From the NCBI RefSeq assembly GCF_000193205.1, contig NC_015278.1, positions 1 to 64,000 on the forward strand: DNA of 64,000 bases. Reading direction: 5' to 3'. The notes under the pieces were generated by a model that saw nothing but the letters and a program-made list of their open reading frames with translations, ran no database searches and was not told the origin of the DNA. The stretch comes from Aerococcus sp. Group 1 (lineage in GTDB: Bacteria; Bacillota; Bacilli; Lactobacillales; Aerococcaceae). Shown piece after piece: positions 17,985-25,687 of the stretch. The first letter of the stretch is position 1, and each line of letters opens with the position of its first letter. The position numbers and the translations under genes are program-made.

Positions 17985-19403
17985 CTAGAAAGGTCCATAG
18001 CCAATCATTTGGGCAATAATAATTAAAGCCATGCTGGCAAGATAGAGGATGCCTAAGAGTGGTAGGAAAAACTTGGCCCAGTCGCCCCATTCAATCTTGG
18101 CATTAGCAATAGTTGCCATAAAGTACCCTGACGTCGGATAGAAAACATTAGTTAAGCCATCTCCTAGGGTATAGGCTAAGACCGCCACTTGCTGGTTGAG
18201 CCCTACCATCCGTGCTAACGGTGAGATGATGGGCATCGCCACAATGGCCTTACCTGATCCAGAGGTAACAAAGAAGTTAAAGATAGTAATAAAGAGAAAG
18301 ATGGCCAAGGCGGAGAGATAAACTGGAAGTCCTTGGAGCAGGTTACCAAATTGGTGGACCACCGTATCCAAAATTTTAGCCTCATTCATCAAGACTGAGA
18401 CCCCATTGGCTACTGCAATTAAGATGGCTCCGGATAGGACACTGGAACACCCTTCCATAAAGGCTTGGATCAAGTCATTGGTAGGCATGCGGTCAATCAG
18501 GGCGGTAGCAACAGCAATCATAACAAAAAGTCCAGCCATTTCAATCATGCCCCAGCCATTAACTAAGACATTGTAAATCATATAGGCAAAGAGCAGAATT
18601 AAAACGATACCAATGATTTTTTGCCGGGCAGTCAAACGGACCGCTTGGCTAGTTTGCCCAATCTTTTGTTCTTCCGACTCGATTAAGCCCTCTTGGTAGG
18701 CTTCTTTGAGGACAAGTTCAGGATCGCGGTGGATTTTCTTGGCATATTTCATCAGATAGAGACTACAAATCAGATAGAAAACAATAAAGACTATCACCCG
18801 GTAGCCCATCCCGGAAAACATGGGGAGACCAGCAATTTGGTGGGAAATTCCGACGGTAAAAGGATTAGTAAAGCCAGCAGAAAAACCCACACAGGTGGTA
18901 GAAATAAGAACAATACCAGCCGCCGTTAATTTATCGAAGCCTAGACTTAGAATTAGAGGCATGATGATAGGTAAGTAAACCAAACTTAACTCCGCTGTTC
19001 CGATAAAGGCTGCAATTAATGCAAAGAAAAACATTAAAATGGGAATAACAAGGACCCCATTATCAGAAAATCGGGCTGAGAGATTGGTAACAATGCCATC
19101 AATAAGGCCAGTCTTCTTTAAAACTTCCACGGTCCCGGCAATGATTAGGGTAAAGGCAATGACGCTAGCACTCTTGGTAAAGCCCTTAGGAATGGCATTC
19201 CAAAAATCAGTGAAGCTAGTGGGGTTTTTAGGCACATAGTTGAACTGCTCGGGATTGGCCACTTCTTGCCCCGATGGCAAGGTCATGGAGGCAAATTCTC
19301 CGGCGGGTATAATATAGGTTAGGCCGGCAATAACGATTAATAAGATAAATAAGACCACTAAGGAATTAGGCATTCTAAAGCGGCGTAGCTTTGCTTTACT
19401 CAT
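17985..19403 (-). CDS. YfcC/DcuC-family transporter
   Basis: Polytopic membrane protein (472 residues, about 12 segments) of the YfcC family of basic amino acid, peptide or C4-dicarboxylate carriers. Typical features: a start region PNSLVVLFILLIVIAGLTYIIPAGEF, the intramembrane GTAELSLVYLPIIMPL, and the C-terminal TSGSGKAIVAMPIISPLARMVGLN and NVFYPTSGYFMA. It overlaps the upstream amidohydrolase by 8 bases and precedes asparaginase. An operon pairing an importer with two amide hydrolases suggests uptake and cleavage of amidated amino acids or peptides; the exact substrate is unknown. Confidence 0.85.
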   Translation of the reverse strand: MSKAKLRRFRMPNSLVVLFILLIVIAGLTYIIPAGEFASMTLPSGQEVANPEQFNYVPKNPTSFTDFWNAIPKGFTKSASVIAFTLIIAGTVEVLKKTGLIDGIVTNLSARFSDNGVLVIPILMFFFALIAAFIGTAELSLVYLPIIMPLILSLGFDKLTAAGIVLISTTCVGFSAGFTNPFTVGISHQIAGLPMFSGMGYRVIVFIVFYLICSLYLMKYAKKIHRDPELVLKEAYQEGLIESEEQKIGQTSQAVRLTARQKIIGIVLILLFAYMIYNVLVNGWGMIEMAGLFVMIAVATALIDRMPTNDLIQAFMEGCSSVLSGAILIAVANGVSVLMNEAKILDTVVHQFGNLLQGLPVYLSALAIFLFITIFNFFVTSGSGKAIVAMPIISPLARMVGLNQQVAVLAYTLGDGLTNVFYPTSGYFMATIANAKIEWGDWAKFFLPLLGILYLASMALIIIAQMIGYGPF

Positions 19404-20697
19404 CGGATTCCTCCTTTTTCTTCTGTCCGTAATGCATCAATAAATGGGTAAAGGTTTCTACCATTGTCACTAAGACTGCTTCTTCAAAGTCAAATTGGGA
19501 ATTATGGTGGCCATTTGCCTTGGCTAACTCGCTCCCAAAGAGCATGAAGCAGGCCCTGCCCTTGAGTTCGGCTACTCGATTCATGAAGAAGACCACATCC
19601 TCTGAGGCTCCAAAATGAAAACCGACTGAACTAGGAATGCCGGCCTGGTTGAGAAGACCATGGATTTCTTGATAGAAGGGTTGGTCTTTTTGATTTAAGG
19701 CAGGAGCTTCACCGACTTGCTGGATTTGGTACTTGCACTGGTATTGCATGGCTGCCCCGGCAACGACTTCTTTGACTCGTTTGTTTAAGTGGTCATTGAT
19801 CTTTGACGATGAGCCGCGGGTTTCCATTTCTAAGCGGCAAGAATTGGCAATGATATTTCGTCCTGCCCCACCTTGGATCTTCCCAACATTCACACGGGCT
19901 GCTCCTGTGGAATATTGGGGTAAGGTTTCTAGATTTAATAAGGCTGAAGCGGCGGCCAGGATGGCATTATGGCCCTTTTCTGGACTGGCTCCAGCATGGG
20001 CGGATAAACCCGAAAATTGGATGTCCGTTTTGGTTGTGGCTAGAAAACCATCAGTAGCCAGGGTGACCTGGTTGGCTGGGGCCCCCATGCCAATATGACC
20101 GGAAAGAAAGTAGTCATAGCCATCGACCAGTCCGGTATTGACCATAGACTTGCCCCCTTTAACCCCTTCTTCAGCGGGTTGAAAGATCAGTAAGTACTTC
20201 CCTGTCAATTGGTCTTGGTGGTCCTTTAACCATTTAGCCAGGTAAAGCCCCACAGTAATATGGCCATCGTGGCCGCAAGCATGCATGTAGCCCTTGTGCT
20301 TGGAAGCAAAACCGTACAGATTAGGCAGGTGTTTTTTGCTCTTACTCTCCTTAATGGCTAAACCGTCAATATCAAAGCGCATGGCAATACTTGGTCCAGG
20401 TCGCTTTGTATCTAATTCGCAGACAGCCCCGGTATAACCGGCTAGGATCTCTTGAATGTCAAAATCAACGTCTTCCTTAATCGTGGCAGCATAGGACTGG
20501 GCAAAGTCTTTTTTGGGTAGGCCCATCATACAATCCGGATTGTGTATGGTTTTGCCGTATTTAACCTCATATCCCAGGGCTTTTAGGCGGTTGATGATAC
20601 TGATAGTGGTTCGGTATTCCATCCAAGCCGGTTCAGGAAAACGGTGATAGTAGCGGCGCATGGCTGATAGCTCTTGGGCCAATGTCCGATCAGACAT
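19396..20697 (-). CDS. M20-family amidohydrolase, AbgA-like
   Basis: Zinc-dependent amidohydrolase resembling p-aminobenzoyl-glutamate hydrolase subunit A and related acyl-amino-acid hydrolases. Metal and catalytic motifs: RFDIDGLAI, MHACGHDGH, FQPAEEGVKGG and the late HFGASEDV. The M20 dimerisation lid is present in the middle (GLSAHAGASPEKGHNA). The length of 433 residues is normal. It is first in the operon with yfcC and asparaginase; ribosome site gggagg. With YfcC it mirrors the abgA-abgT arrangement of hydrolase plus carrier, by analogy only. Confidence 0.85.
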   Translation of the reverse strand: MSDRTLAQELSAMRRYYHRFPEPAWMEYRTTISIINRLKALGYEVKYGKTIHNPDCMMGLPKKDFAQSYAATIKEDVDFDIQEILAGYTGAVCELDTKRPGPSIAMRFDIDGLAIKESKSKKHLPNLYGFASKHKGYMHACGHDGHITVGLYLAKWLKDHQDQLTGKYLLIFQPAEEGVKGGKSMVNTGLVDGYDYFLSGHIGMGAPANQVTLATDGFLATTKTDIQFSGLSAHAGASPEKGHNAILAAASALLNLETLPQYSTGAARVNVGKIQGGAGRNIIANSCRLEMETRGSSSKINDHLNKRVKEVVAGAAMQYQCKYQIQQVGEAPALNQKDQPFYQEIHGLLNQAGIPSSVGFHFGASEDVVFFMNRVAELKGRACFMLFGSELAKANGHHNSQFDFEEAVLVTMVETFTHLLMHYGQKKKEESDE

Positions 20698-20734
20698 AGT
20701 GATTCCTCCCTCGTCTTTCTTTTTTTATCTATTT

Positions 20735-20743
20735 ATTATAGCA
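20735..20743 (-). promoter_or_regulatory. Extended -10 promoter of the amidohydrolase operon
   Basis: Reverse-strand TGCTATAAT (extended -10) about 40 bases before the start codon; no good -35 was seen at 16-18 bases. Confidence 0.5.
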
Positions 20744-20920
20744 TAGGCTATTTGCTAATTTCCTCTAAATAGCGGTGATATTTTGACTAGTCAGACCACT
20801 ATCGGCTTTGTGACTTAAGCAGAGGATCTTTTTGGAAAAAATGCTAACATAGGCCTAGGTCAGCCCGGCAGTCAATATCGCTTGCCAAGCAAAAATTTAC
20901 TGATTTTCAAGATTTTATCC

Positions 20921-20949
20921 TTGTTATTCCGGATAATTTTTGCTATGAT
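20921..20949 (+). promoter_or_regulatory. Promoter of rpsF-ssb-rpsR
   Basis: TTGTTA (20921-20926), 17-base spacer, extended -10 TGC-TATGAT (TATGAT at 20944-20949). It leaves a leader of about 75 bases with hairpin ttcttaa/ttaagaa before rpsF. Confidence 0.75.
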
Positions 20950-21030
20950 TACAAACTGTGAGTATGAAAATTACTCTCCTTGTTCTTAAATGAATTAAGA
21001 ACCTTATAGACCAAAAGGAGGTGCGAACTG

Positions 21031-21333
21031 ATGAGTGAAAATGTAACAAAATATGAAGTGTTATACATTATCCGTCCAAACATTGACAGTGAAGCTAAAG
21101 AGGCTTTAGTGAAACGTTTTGACGATATCCTAACTTCAAACGGCACAACAATCACTAAATCAGAAGATTGGCAAAAATTGCGTTTCGCATATGAAATCAA
21201 TGATTTCCGTGAAGGTGTTTACCACTTGATCGAATGTGAAGCAGAAGACGCAGCTGGAATCGATGAATTCAACCGTCTTGCCAAGATTAATGACGACATT
21301 TTACGTCATATGATTACAAAAGTTGAAGCTTAG
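21031..21333 (+). CDS. rpsF: 30S ribosomal protein S6
   Basis: S6 binds 16S rRNA with S18. The 100-residue protein has the family pattern: [16 protein letters not shown] at the start, [19 protein letters not shown] in the middle and RHMITKVEA at the end. The ribosome site aaaaggaggtg is very strong. It is first in the classic rpsF-ssb-rpsR operon. Confidence 0.98.
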   Translation: MSENVTKYEVLYIIRPNIDSEAKEALVKRFDDILTSNGTTITKSEDWQKLRFAYEINDFREGVYHLIECEAEDAAGIDEFNRLAKINDDILRHMITKVEA

Positions 21334-21368
21334 TGATAAGAAGTAATTCTTAAGAGAGGGGTCATTGT

Positions 21369-21941
21369 ATGATTAATAATGTCGTCTTAGTCGGCCGATT
21401 AACTCGCGAAGTTGATCTACGTTATACCCAAAGTGGAACTGCAGTAGCCAACTTTACTGTAGCTTGTGACCGTAACTACCGCAATGCCCAAGGTGAAACC
21501 CAAACGGATTTCATTAATTGTGTAATGTGGCGTAAAGCAGCTGAAAACTTTGCTAAATTCACACGGAAAGGGTCTTTGGTAGGGATTGAAGGGAATATTC
21601 AAACCCGTAACTATGAAAACCAACAAGGCCAACGTGTCTATGTGACTGAAGTTCTAGCGAATAACTTTAGCTTATTGGAACCTAAGAGTGTCACTGAACA
21701 ACGCCCACAAGGCAGTGACAATGGCAATAACTTTGGCAACTCAGGCAATAGTTTTGCTAATGACTCTTTTGGCTCAAATCAAAGTTTTGGCGGCTATAAT
21801 AATCAACAAGAATCCCCTTCAATGAATGACAACAGCTTTGGTGGATCCAATGATCCATTTGTGGGAGGAAATAATAATCCTTTCCCATCAAATGATAATG
21901 ACGGATCGATCAATATCGCTGATGATGATCTTCCATTCTAG
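21369..21941 (+). CDS. ssb: Single-stranded DNA-binding protein
   Basis: Protects single-stranded DNA and recruits repair and replication proteins. The OB fold occupies residues 1-108 ([20 protein letters not shown] ... [12 protein letters not shown]). A Gly/Asn/Ser/Phe-rich flexible linker follows to residue 180. The end is the acidic tip IADDDLPF, the partner-binding motif. It lies between rpsF and rpsR, as expected. Confidence 0.98.
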   Translation: MINNVVLVGRLTREVDLRYTQSGTAVANFTVACDRNYRNAQGETQTDFINCVMWRKAAENFAKFTRKGSLVGIEGNIQTRNYENQQGQRVYVTEVLANNFSLLEPKSVTEQRPQGSDNGNNFGNSGNSFANDSFGSNQSFGGYNNQQESPSMNDNSFGGSNDPFVGGNNNPFPSNDNDGSINIADDDLPF

Positions 21942-21968
21942 TGGAATGGACAAAGGAGGATAATGAAC

Positions 21969-22208
21969 ATGGCACAAAATCGTCGTCGTGGAGGACGCAG
22001 ACGTAGAAAAGTATGTTTCTTCTGCGCTAACCACATGGACTTTATTGATTATAAAGATACCGATTTGCTAAGTCGTTACGTTTCTGACAAGGGTAAAATC
22101 TTACCACGCCGCGTAACAGGTACCTGTGCTAAACACCAACGTACCCTAACTTCAGCAATCAAACGCGCACGGATTATGGCTCTCTTACCATTTACCGTTG
22201 CTGAATAA
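21969..22208 (+). CDS. rpsR: 30S ribosomal protein S18, zinc-ribbon (C+) form
   Basis: The 79-residue protein starts [16 protein letters not shown] prefer the ATG at 21969 over 21963 because aaggagga then has about 9-base spacing and the N-terminus matches the family. It keeps a likely metal site: CFFC near residue 16 and CAKH near residue 53, the C+ pattern of zinc-binding ribosomal proteins. In B. subtilis S18 this site is lost. It is the last gene of the operon, followed by a terminator. Confidence 0.97.
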   Translation: MAQNRRRGGRRRRKVCFFCANHMDFIDYKDTDLLSRYVSDKGKILPRRVTGTCAKHQRTLTSAIKRARIMALLPFTVAE

Positions 22209-22224
22209 TAAAAGTTATAAAGGA

Positions 22225-22252
22225 GGCTGTGATAACTATCGCAGTCTTTTTT
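22225..22252 (+). terminator. Terminator of rpsF-ssb-rpsR
   Basis: Stem GGCTGTGAT / ATCGCAGTC with loop aact and a T6 run. Two DnaA-box-like sites follow nearby: TTATCAACA (22315-22323) and GGTGGATAA (22324-22332), each one base off consensus. Confidence 0.85.
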
Positions 22253-22350
22253 ATTTGGCCCTTTTCTGCTGAGCGCACGAAAGTTGCCAAGTATAACCCT
22301 AATGCAGAAATAACTTATCAACAGGTGGATAATGAAAAACTAAAGATAAT

Positions 22351-22392
22351 TTGTCCATTATAATTGACAAAATAAAAATATTCGATTATACT
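22351..22392 (+). promoter_or_regulatory. Promoter with overlapping palindromic operator for the XRE gene
   Basis: TTGACA (22364-22369), 17-base spacer, TATACT (22387-22392). A 20-base inverted repeat TTGTCCATTATAATTGACAA (22351-22370, one mismatched pair) covers the -35. This placement suits autorepression by the XRE protein encoded just downstream; that link is inference. Confidence 0.7.
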
Positions 22393-22435
22393 GTCGTATA
22401 TTGCTGACATCGCAGTGAAATGGGTGAGGTGAAGG

Positions 22436-22645
22436 ATGAATCGCTTAAAATATTACCGCACACGGTCGGGATTATCGCAAAAAGCTCTAGCTGAAGAGAT
22501 TGGCGTTGCTCGTCAAACCGTGAATATGATTGAAAATGACCGTTATAATCCAAGTCTAGAGCTCTGCATTGCCTTAGCCAAAGCCTTAGATACTGATTTA
22601 AATGCTTTATTTTGGGAGGAAGATGATGATGAGAAAGAAGAATAG
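22436..22645 (+). CDS. Small XRE-family transcriptional regulator
   Basis: The 69-residue protein is nearly all helix-turn-helix: RLKYYRTRSGLSQKALAEEI, then GVARQTVNMIENDRYNPSLELCIALAKAL, ending in an acidic tail (WEEDDDEKEE). This single-domain type is usually encoded beside a small membrane protein, as here: the next gene overlaps its end. It probably controls its own two-gene operon through the palindrome in the promoter. Ribosome site gaggtgaagg. Confidence 0.9.
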   Translation: MNRLKYYRTRSGLSQKALAEEIGVARQTVNMIENDRYNPSLELCIALAKALDTDLNALFWEEDDDEKEE

Positions 22646-23147
22646 TCTCTATATTCGTTTCTTAAAATTCTTTTATGGCGTTGAAGAAATGGATGAATAT
22701 CGGCTTGTTCAATGTGAGCGTATGGGGAACAAGTGTTTCATTTTTATATGGCTCTGGGAAGCTATTTTATTCCTACTCGCCCTTTTTTTCCCAGCTGAAA
22801 AGTCATTAATCGCTTTTAATTTTATTCTATGGGGTTCTTTATTTGGTATTGTTATGACTATGGTCTATATCTTGATCTTTTCAATGAAATTAGGCATTAT
22901 GGTTAAAGAAATTGATGCCTCTGACTACCCTGCTAATAAAAAACGAATTCGAAAGAAAGTCACCAAAAGTTCTCTCATCTATGGAATTATTCTGTTTCTC
23001 TTTCAGAGTTTAGGGCAAAAGGTTAAAGAAGGTGCTTTTCATTTCGGTACTAGGGAAGTTGTTTTTCTCTTAGTCGCAGTGATCATTTTTTATCTCTTTA
23101 TGTATTATATGAATATGCGATTACTAAAGAAATACGAGGATTCTTAA
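22629..23147 (+). CDS. Membrane protein, DUF3278/DUF6773-like, XRE partner
   Basis: About 172 residues with four predicted membrane segments (FIFIWLWEAILFLLALFF; LWGSLFGIVMTMVYILIFSM; SLIYGIILFLFQ; VVFLLVAVIIFYLFMYYM) and a basic loop (KKRIRKKVTKSS). Such proteins are commonly paired with small XRE regulators; their function is unknown. The start lies within the XRE gene (ATGs at 22623, 22626 and 22629, with gggagg upstream; I favour 22629). The family assignment is from memory of the arrangement and topology, so it is only moderately sure. Confidence 0.7.
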   Translation: MRKKNSLYIRFLKFFYGVEEMDEYRLVQCERMGNKCFIFIWLWEAILFLLALFFPAEKSLIAFNFILWGSLFGIVMTMVYILIFSMKLGIMVKEIDASDYPANKKRIRKKVTKSSLIYGIILFLFQSLGQKVKEGAFHFGTREVVFLLVAVIIFYLFMYYMNMRLLKKYEDS

Positions 23148-23192
23148 TTTGAAAAGGACCTGTGGATAAATAATTGAATAAGAATTAGAAGA

Positions 23193-23220
23193 AGTCTAGC
23201 CTGAGCGCTAGGCTTTTTTT
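23193..23220 (+). terminator. Terminator of the XRE/membrane operon
   Basis: Stem AGTCTAGC / GCTAGGCT with loop ctgagc and T7. Its last T is the first base of a DnaA box. Confidence 0.8.
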
Positions 23221-23229
23221 GTGGATAAG

Positions 23230-23245
23230 TGTTTCACGTGAAACA
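23230..23245. other. parS: parS site 1
   Basis: TGTTTCACGTGAAACA, a perfect palindrome identical to the B. subtilis Spo0J/ParB site. It lies inside the DnaA-box cluster. Confidence 0.92.
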
Positions 23246-23966
23246 AGATATCTGCTAAGATATACACCTGTGGATAAATCTGTTAATAAAACGAATGTTC
23301 TAGCTTGAAACCTTGCTACTAAGCCTTTTGTTATTGTGGATAAGTGTTCGGCTTATAAGTGTTCTCTAGGAATAAAACTCTTTTCGATGGTCTTATCCAC
23401 AAGTGGATATCATTTACTCACAGTGGATAGAGTGCAGAGTATTTTAATTATTAAGCTTGTGGATAAGCTATAAGATTGACTCAAAGGAAATCCGCCTAAG
23501 TTTGAAACCTATTCTTATTCATGGTCTAGTTCTATGGCTAGGTGTGCTAGGTGTATATAATGGTTATTTCTGGATAGGGACTTCTTTATAACTTGACTAT
23601 AATCTTTTTAGCTATTGTTTTGCTTATTTGTAGAGTAATTTCTTTATTACTTAGTAAATAAGAGATGATTAATTAAGTACAAGGTGTGCTGTTTGTTTTA
23701 TTAATAATATTATCTGGGCTTATGGTTATTAGCTTTATATACTACTTACTCTTTTTTTCATTTAAGCTAAACCTGTAAACTACTAATTTAAATAAATATA
23801 GCTACTGCTATGGAATACCTTCTTCTTTTTTGAGTTAATGCCTTTATTATTATTTTGATTAAGCTAGTAGTACATTATAAGGAAAGCATTTAAATGGAAA
23901 ATTTTTCCAGAATAAGACGTAGTTTAGTTTAATAAGGGTATCTCTGCCTAACTGTTAACTGACTTA

Positions 23967-23982
23967 TGTTTCACGTGAAACA
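23967..23982. other. parS: parS site 2
   Basis: Perfect TGTTTCACGTGAAACA in gene-free AT-rich DNA. Confidence 0.92.
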
Positions 23983-24350
23983 TCTCTACTTTGAAATGTT
24001 TCTTTGTAATTTAGAATATAGTCCTTCCTTGTCTTGCTCTTTCTTGTTTAATTATATAAATTCTTTCTTATTTATGGTTATTATCATTATATTCTTAAAA
24101 TTTTATTTACTTCATAAAATGATTAAACTGGATTTGACTTGTTTGTTGTTTTTTCCTTTTGGGGGTGGTTAATTTGTTTTTACTTTATTTTTGCCTTACG
24201 ATTTTAACCATTTGGATGCATTTTGTAAGAACTCTTATGGCTCCCAACAACCTCTATTCTTACTAGAAAGGTATATCAGACTGCTATAAGGATTGAATAG
24301 GCCTATAAATATACTCCAATATAATTCAATATCTATTTGTTTTACAGAAT

Positions 24351-24366
24351 TGTTCCACGTGAAACA
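24351..24366. other. parS: parS site 3 (variant)
   Basis: TGTTCCACGTGAAACA, one base from the perfect palindrome at the position known to vary in ParB sites. Confidence 0.88.
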
Positions 24367-24409
24367 TGCAATTTCTCTGTTTAACAGTTTTATAATTTTC
24401 ATATATAAA

Positions 24410-24425
24410 TGTTTCACGTGGAACA
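24410..24425. other. parS: parS site 4 (variant)
   Basis: TGTTTCACGTGGAACA, the exact reverse complement of site 3, whose start lies 59 bases before it. Confidence 0.88.
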
Positions 24426-24678
24426 TCAGTTATTTGAGAGCTTGTTTACTTTATATAGTGACTTGATTTTAAACGAGCTAATAACTATAAAATAAGGAGG
24501 CATATTTTTAGTGTTAAGATTAAGCATTTAAGCATTTGGTGCTTTTTGCTTTATAGCTTTTGTTATACAGGCTTGTTATGTTTTAGTGTTGAGGAAATAA
24601 GCTATGGAACAGATAAAAAAGTGTGAAACAAGGCATATAAATAGATTGTAAATTAAATAAACCCTTTTAAAGTGCTAT

Positions 24679-24694
24679 TGTTTCACGTGAAACA
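24679..24694. other. parS: parS site 5
   Basis: Perfect TGTTTCACGTGAAACA. Confidence 0.92.
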
Positions 24695-24841
24695 ATGAAT
24701 ATATTTTCAATAAATTATAATATAAGTGAAGTTTTACAAGATTTTTTAGTAAAAGTAGTTTATAAAGCTCATATACTTATATACGTACGCTCGATCGATC
24801 CATTTGTTAGTTAAAGATAAGTAAATCGTATATTTTCAGAA

Positions 24842-24857
24842 TGTTTCACGTGAAACA
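24842..24857. other. parS: parS site 6
   Basis: Perfect TGTTTCACGTGAAACA. Confidence 0.92.
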
Positions 24858-25366
24858 TTCCATTATGTAGCAATTTTCCCCTACATGCGAATATTAATAG
24901 CTAACTAATCTAATCTATTCTAAAGGAGAGGCACTATAACTGATAAATTACTATCTACTAAGTAACCTATATAAAGAATAGAAAGAAAAAAGATTTCTGC
25001 ATATTTACATTGCTCCTAGCACTAGGTTATTCGTATAATGCTTTATAAATTAATTATATGAATAGCAGCTTGGGCTTTTTTAATTTATAACTTAGTCTGT
25101 ACTTCTGATAAGGATAATTGTTTAGTCTCGTTTCTTGATTAAGGTAAATAACTTATAGTATCTACTAATTTGCTTATGGATAAGATCTATGTAAGGAGAT
25201 TAGATTACTGATAGGCCTTTAATACTTAAGGTTAAAGTCTTCCTAGCTTCTTTATACAACTGTGGTGATAAGTTTCAGCTATAGTCTTATATAGGAAATA
25301 AGTGTCTGAATTTCCTATTTAGATTTCGCTTTTAAATTTATTTGCAAATTCAGAAATAAGAAAGTA

Positions 25367-25382
25367 TGTTTCACGTGAAACA
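25367..25382. other. parS: parS site 7
   Basis: Perfect TGTTTCACGTGAAACA, about 306 bases before gdpP. Confidence 0.92.
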
Positions 25383-25612
25383 TTTCTGTGAAAACATCAA
25401 GACAACCCCTTTTATAGGGCAGGGCTTTCTTTTATCTCTTCTTATATAAAATAGAGGATATTTCTACCGTTCAAGATTAATAACTTGTATTGATTATAAA
25501 TCAAGGCTTGCACTCTTAAAACTTACCTTATTCCGATGACAGCTTTTTAAATGAAACTAATGCTTCCTCCGCCGATTCCCTACAGGCTCATATAGGCCAA
25601 GAATAGGAAATC

Positions 25613-25641
25613 TTTAGAATTTATTAAAAATATGGTAAAAT
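25613..25641 (+). promoter_or_regulatory. Likely gdpP promoter
   Basis: TTTAGA (25613-25618), 17-base spacer, extended -10 TGG-TAAAAT (25636-25641), about 46 bases before the ATG. Confidence 0.55.
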
Positions 25642-25687
25642 AGAGGATGTATGTATACCTTTATCGTTAACTACAAAGGAGAAAAAT

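Larger units (their letters stand above)
23161..23466. other. Cluster of six perfect DnaA boxes
   Basis: Within 306 bases six exact 9-mers occur: TGTGGATAA at 23161-23169, 23220-23228, 23269-23277, 23335-23343 and 23458-23466, and TTATCCACA at 23393-23401. A near-match (agtggatag, about 23422) adds to them. That is three times the number of perfect boxes found in the dnaA-dnaN spacer. The cluster lies 22 kb from dnaA in a gene-free block. Such clusters titrate DnaA or reload it in other bacteria. The first box lies 13 bases after the upstream membrane-protein stop. Confidence 0.9.
23467..25612. other. Gene-free AT-rich centromere-like block
   Basis: Over 2.1 kb with no credible gene on either strand. 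Open frames are short and start with the codons created by the parS palindrome itself. Besides parS sites 2-7 there is a DnaA-box-like ttatggataa near 25174 and long A/T runs. I see no tRNA, terminator series or repeat family. Base composition is visibly more AT-rich than flanking genes. With the DnaA-box cluster at its left edge, the whole block 23148-25687 looks like a dedicated segregation/initiation-control locus. Confidence 0.75.

Noticed and set aside
17955..18090. N-terminal extension of asparaginase up to 18090
   Set aside because: The extension overlaps the 3' end of the upstream transporter gene and lacks family sequence; a single-base frameshift explains the missing start better.
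23966..24426. Two open frames starting MFHVKH (plus at 23966, minus at 24426)
   Set aside because: The start and first codons are simply the parS palindrome read as protein; no ribosome site and no homology-like sequence follows.
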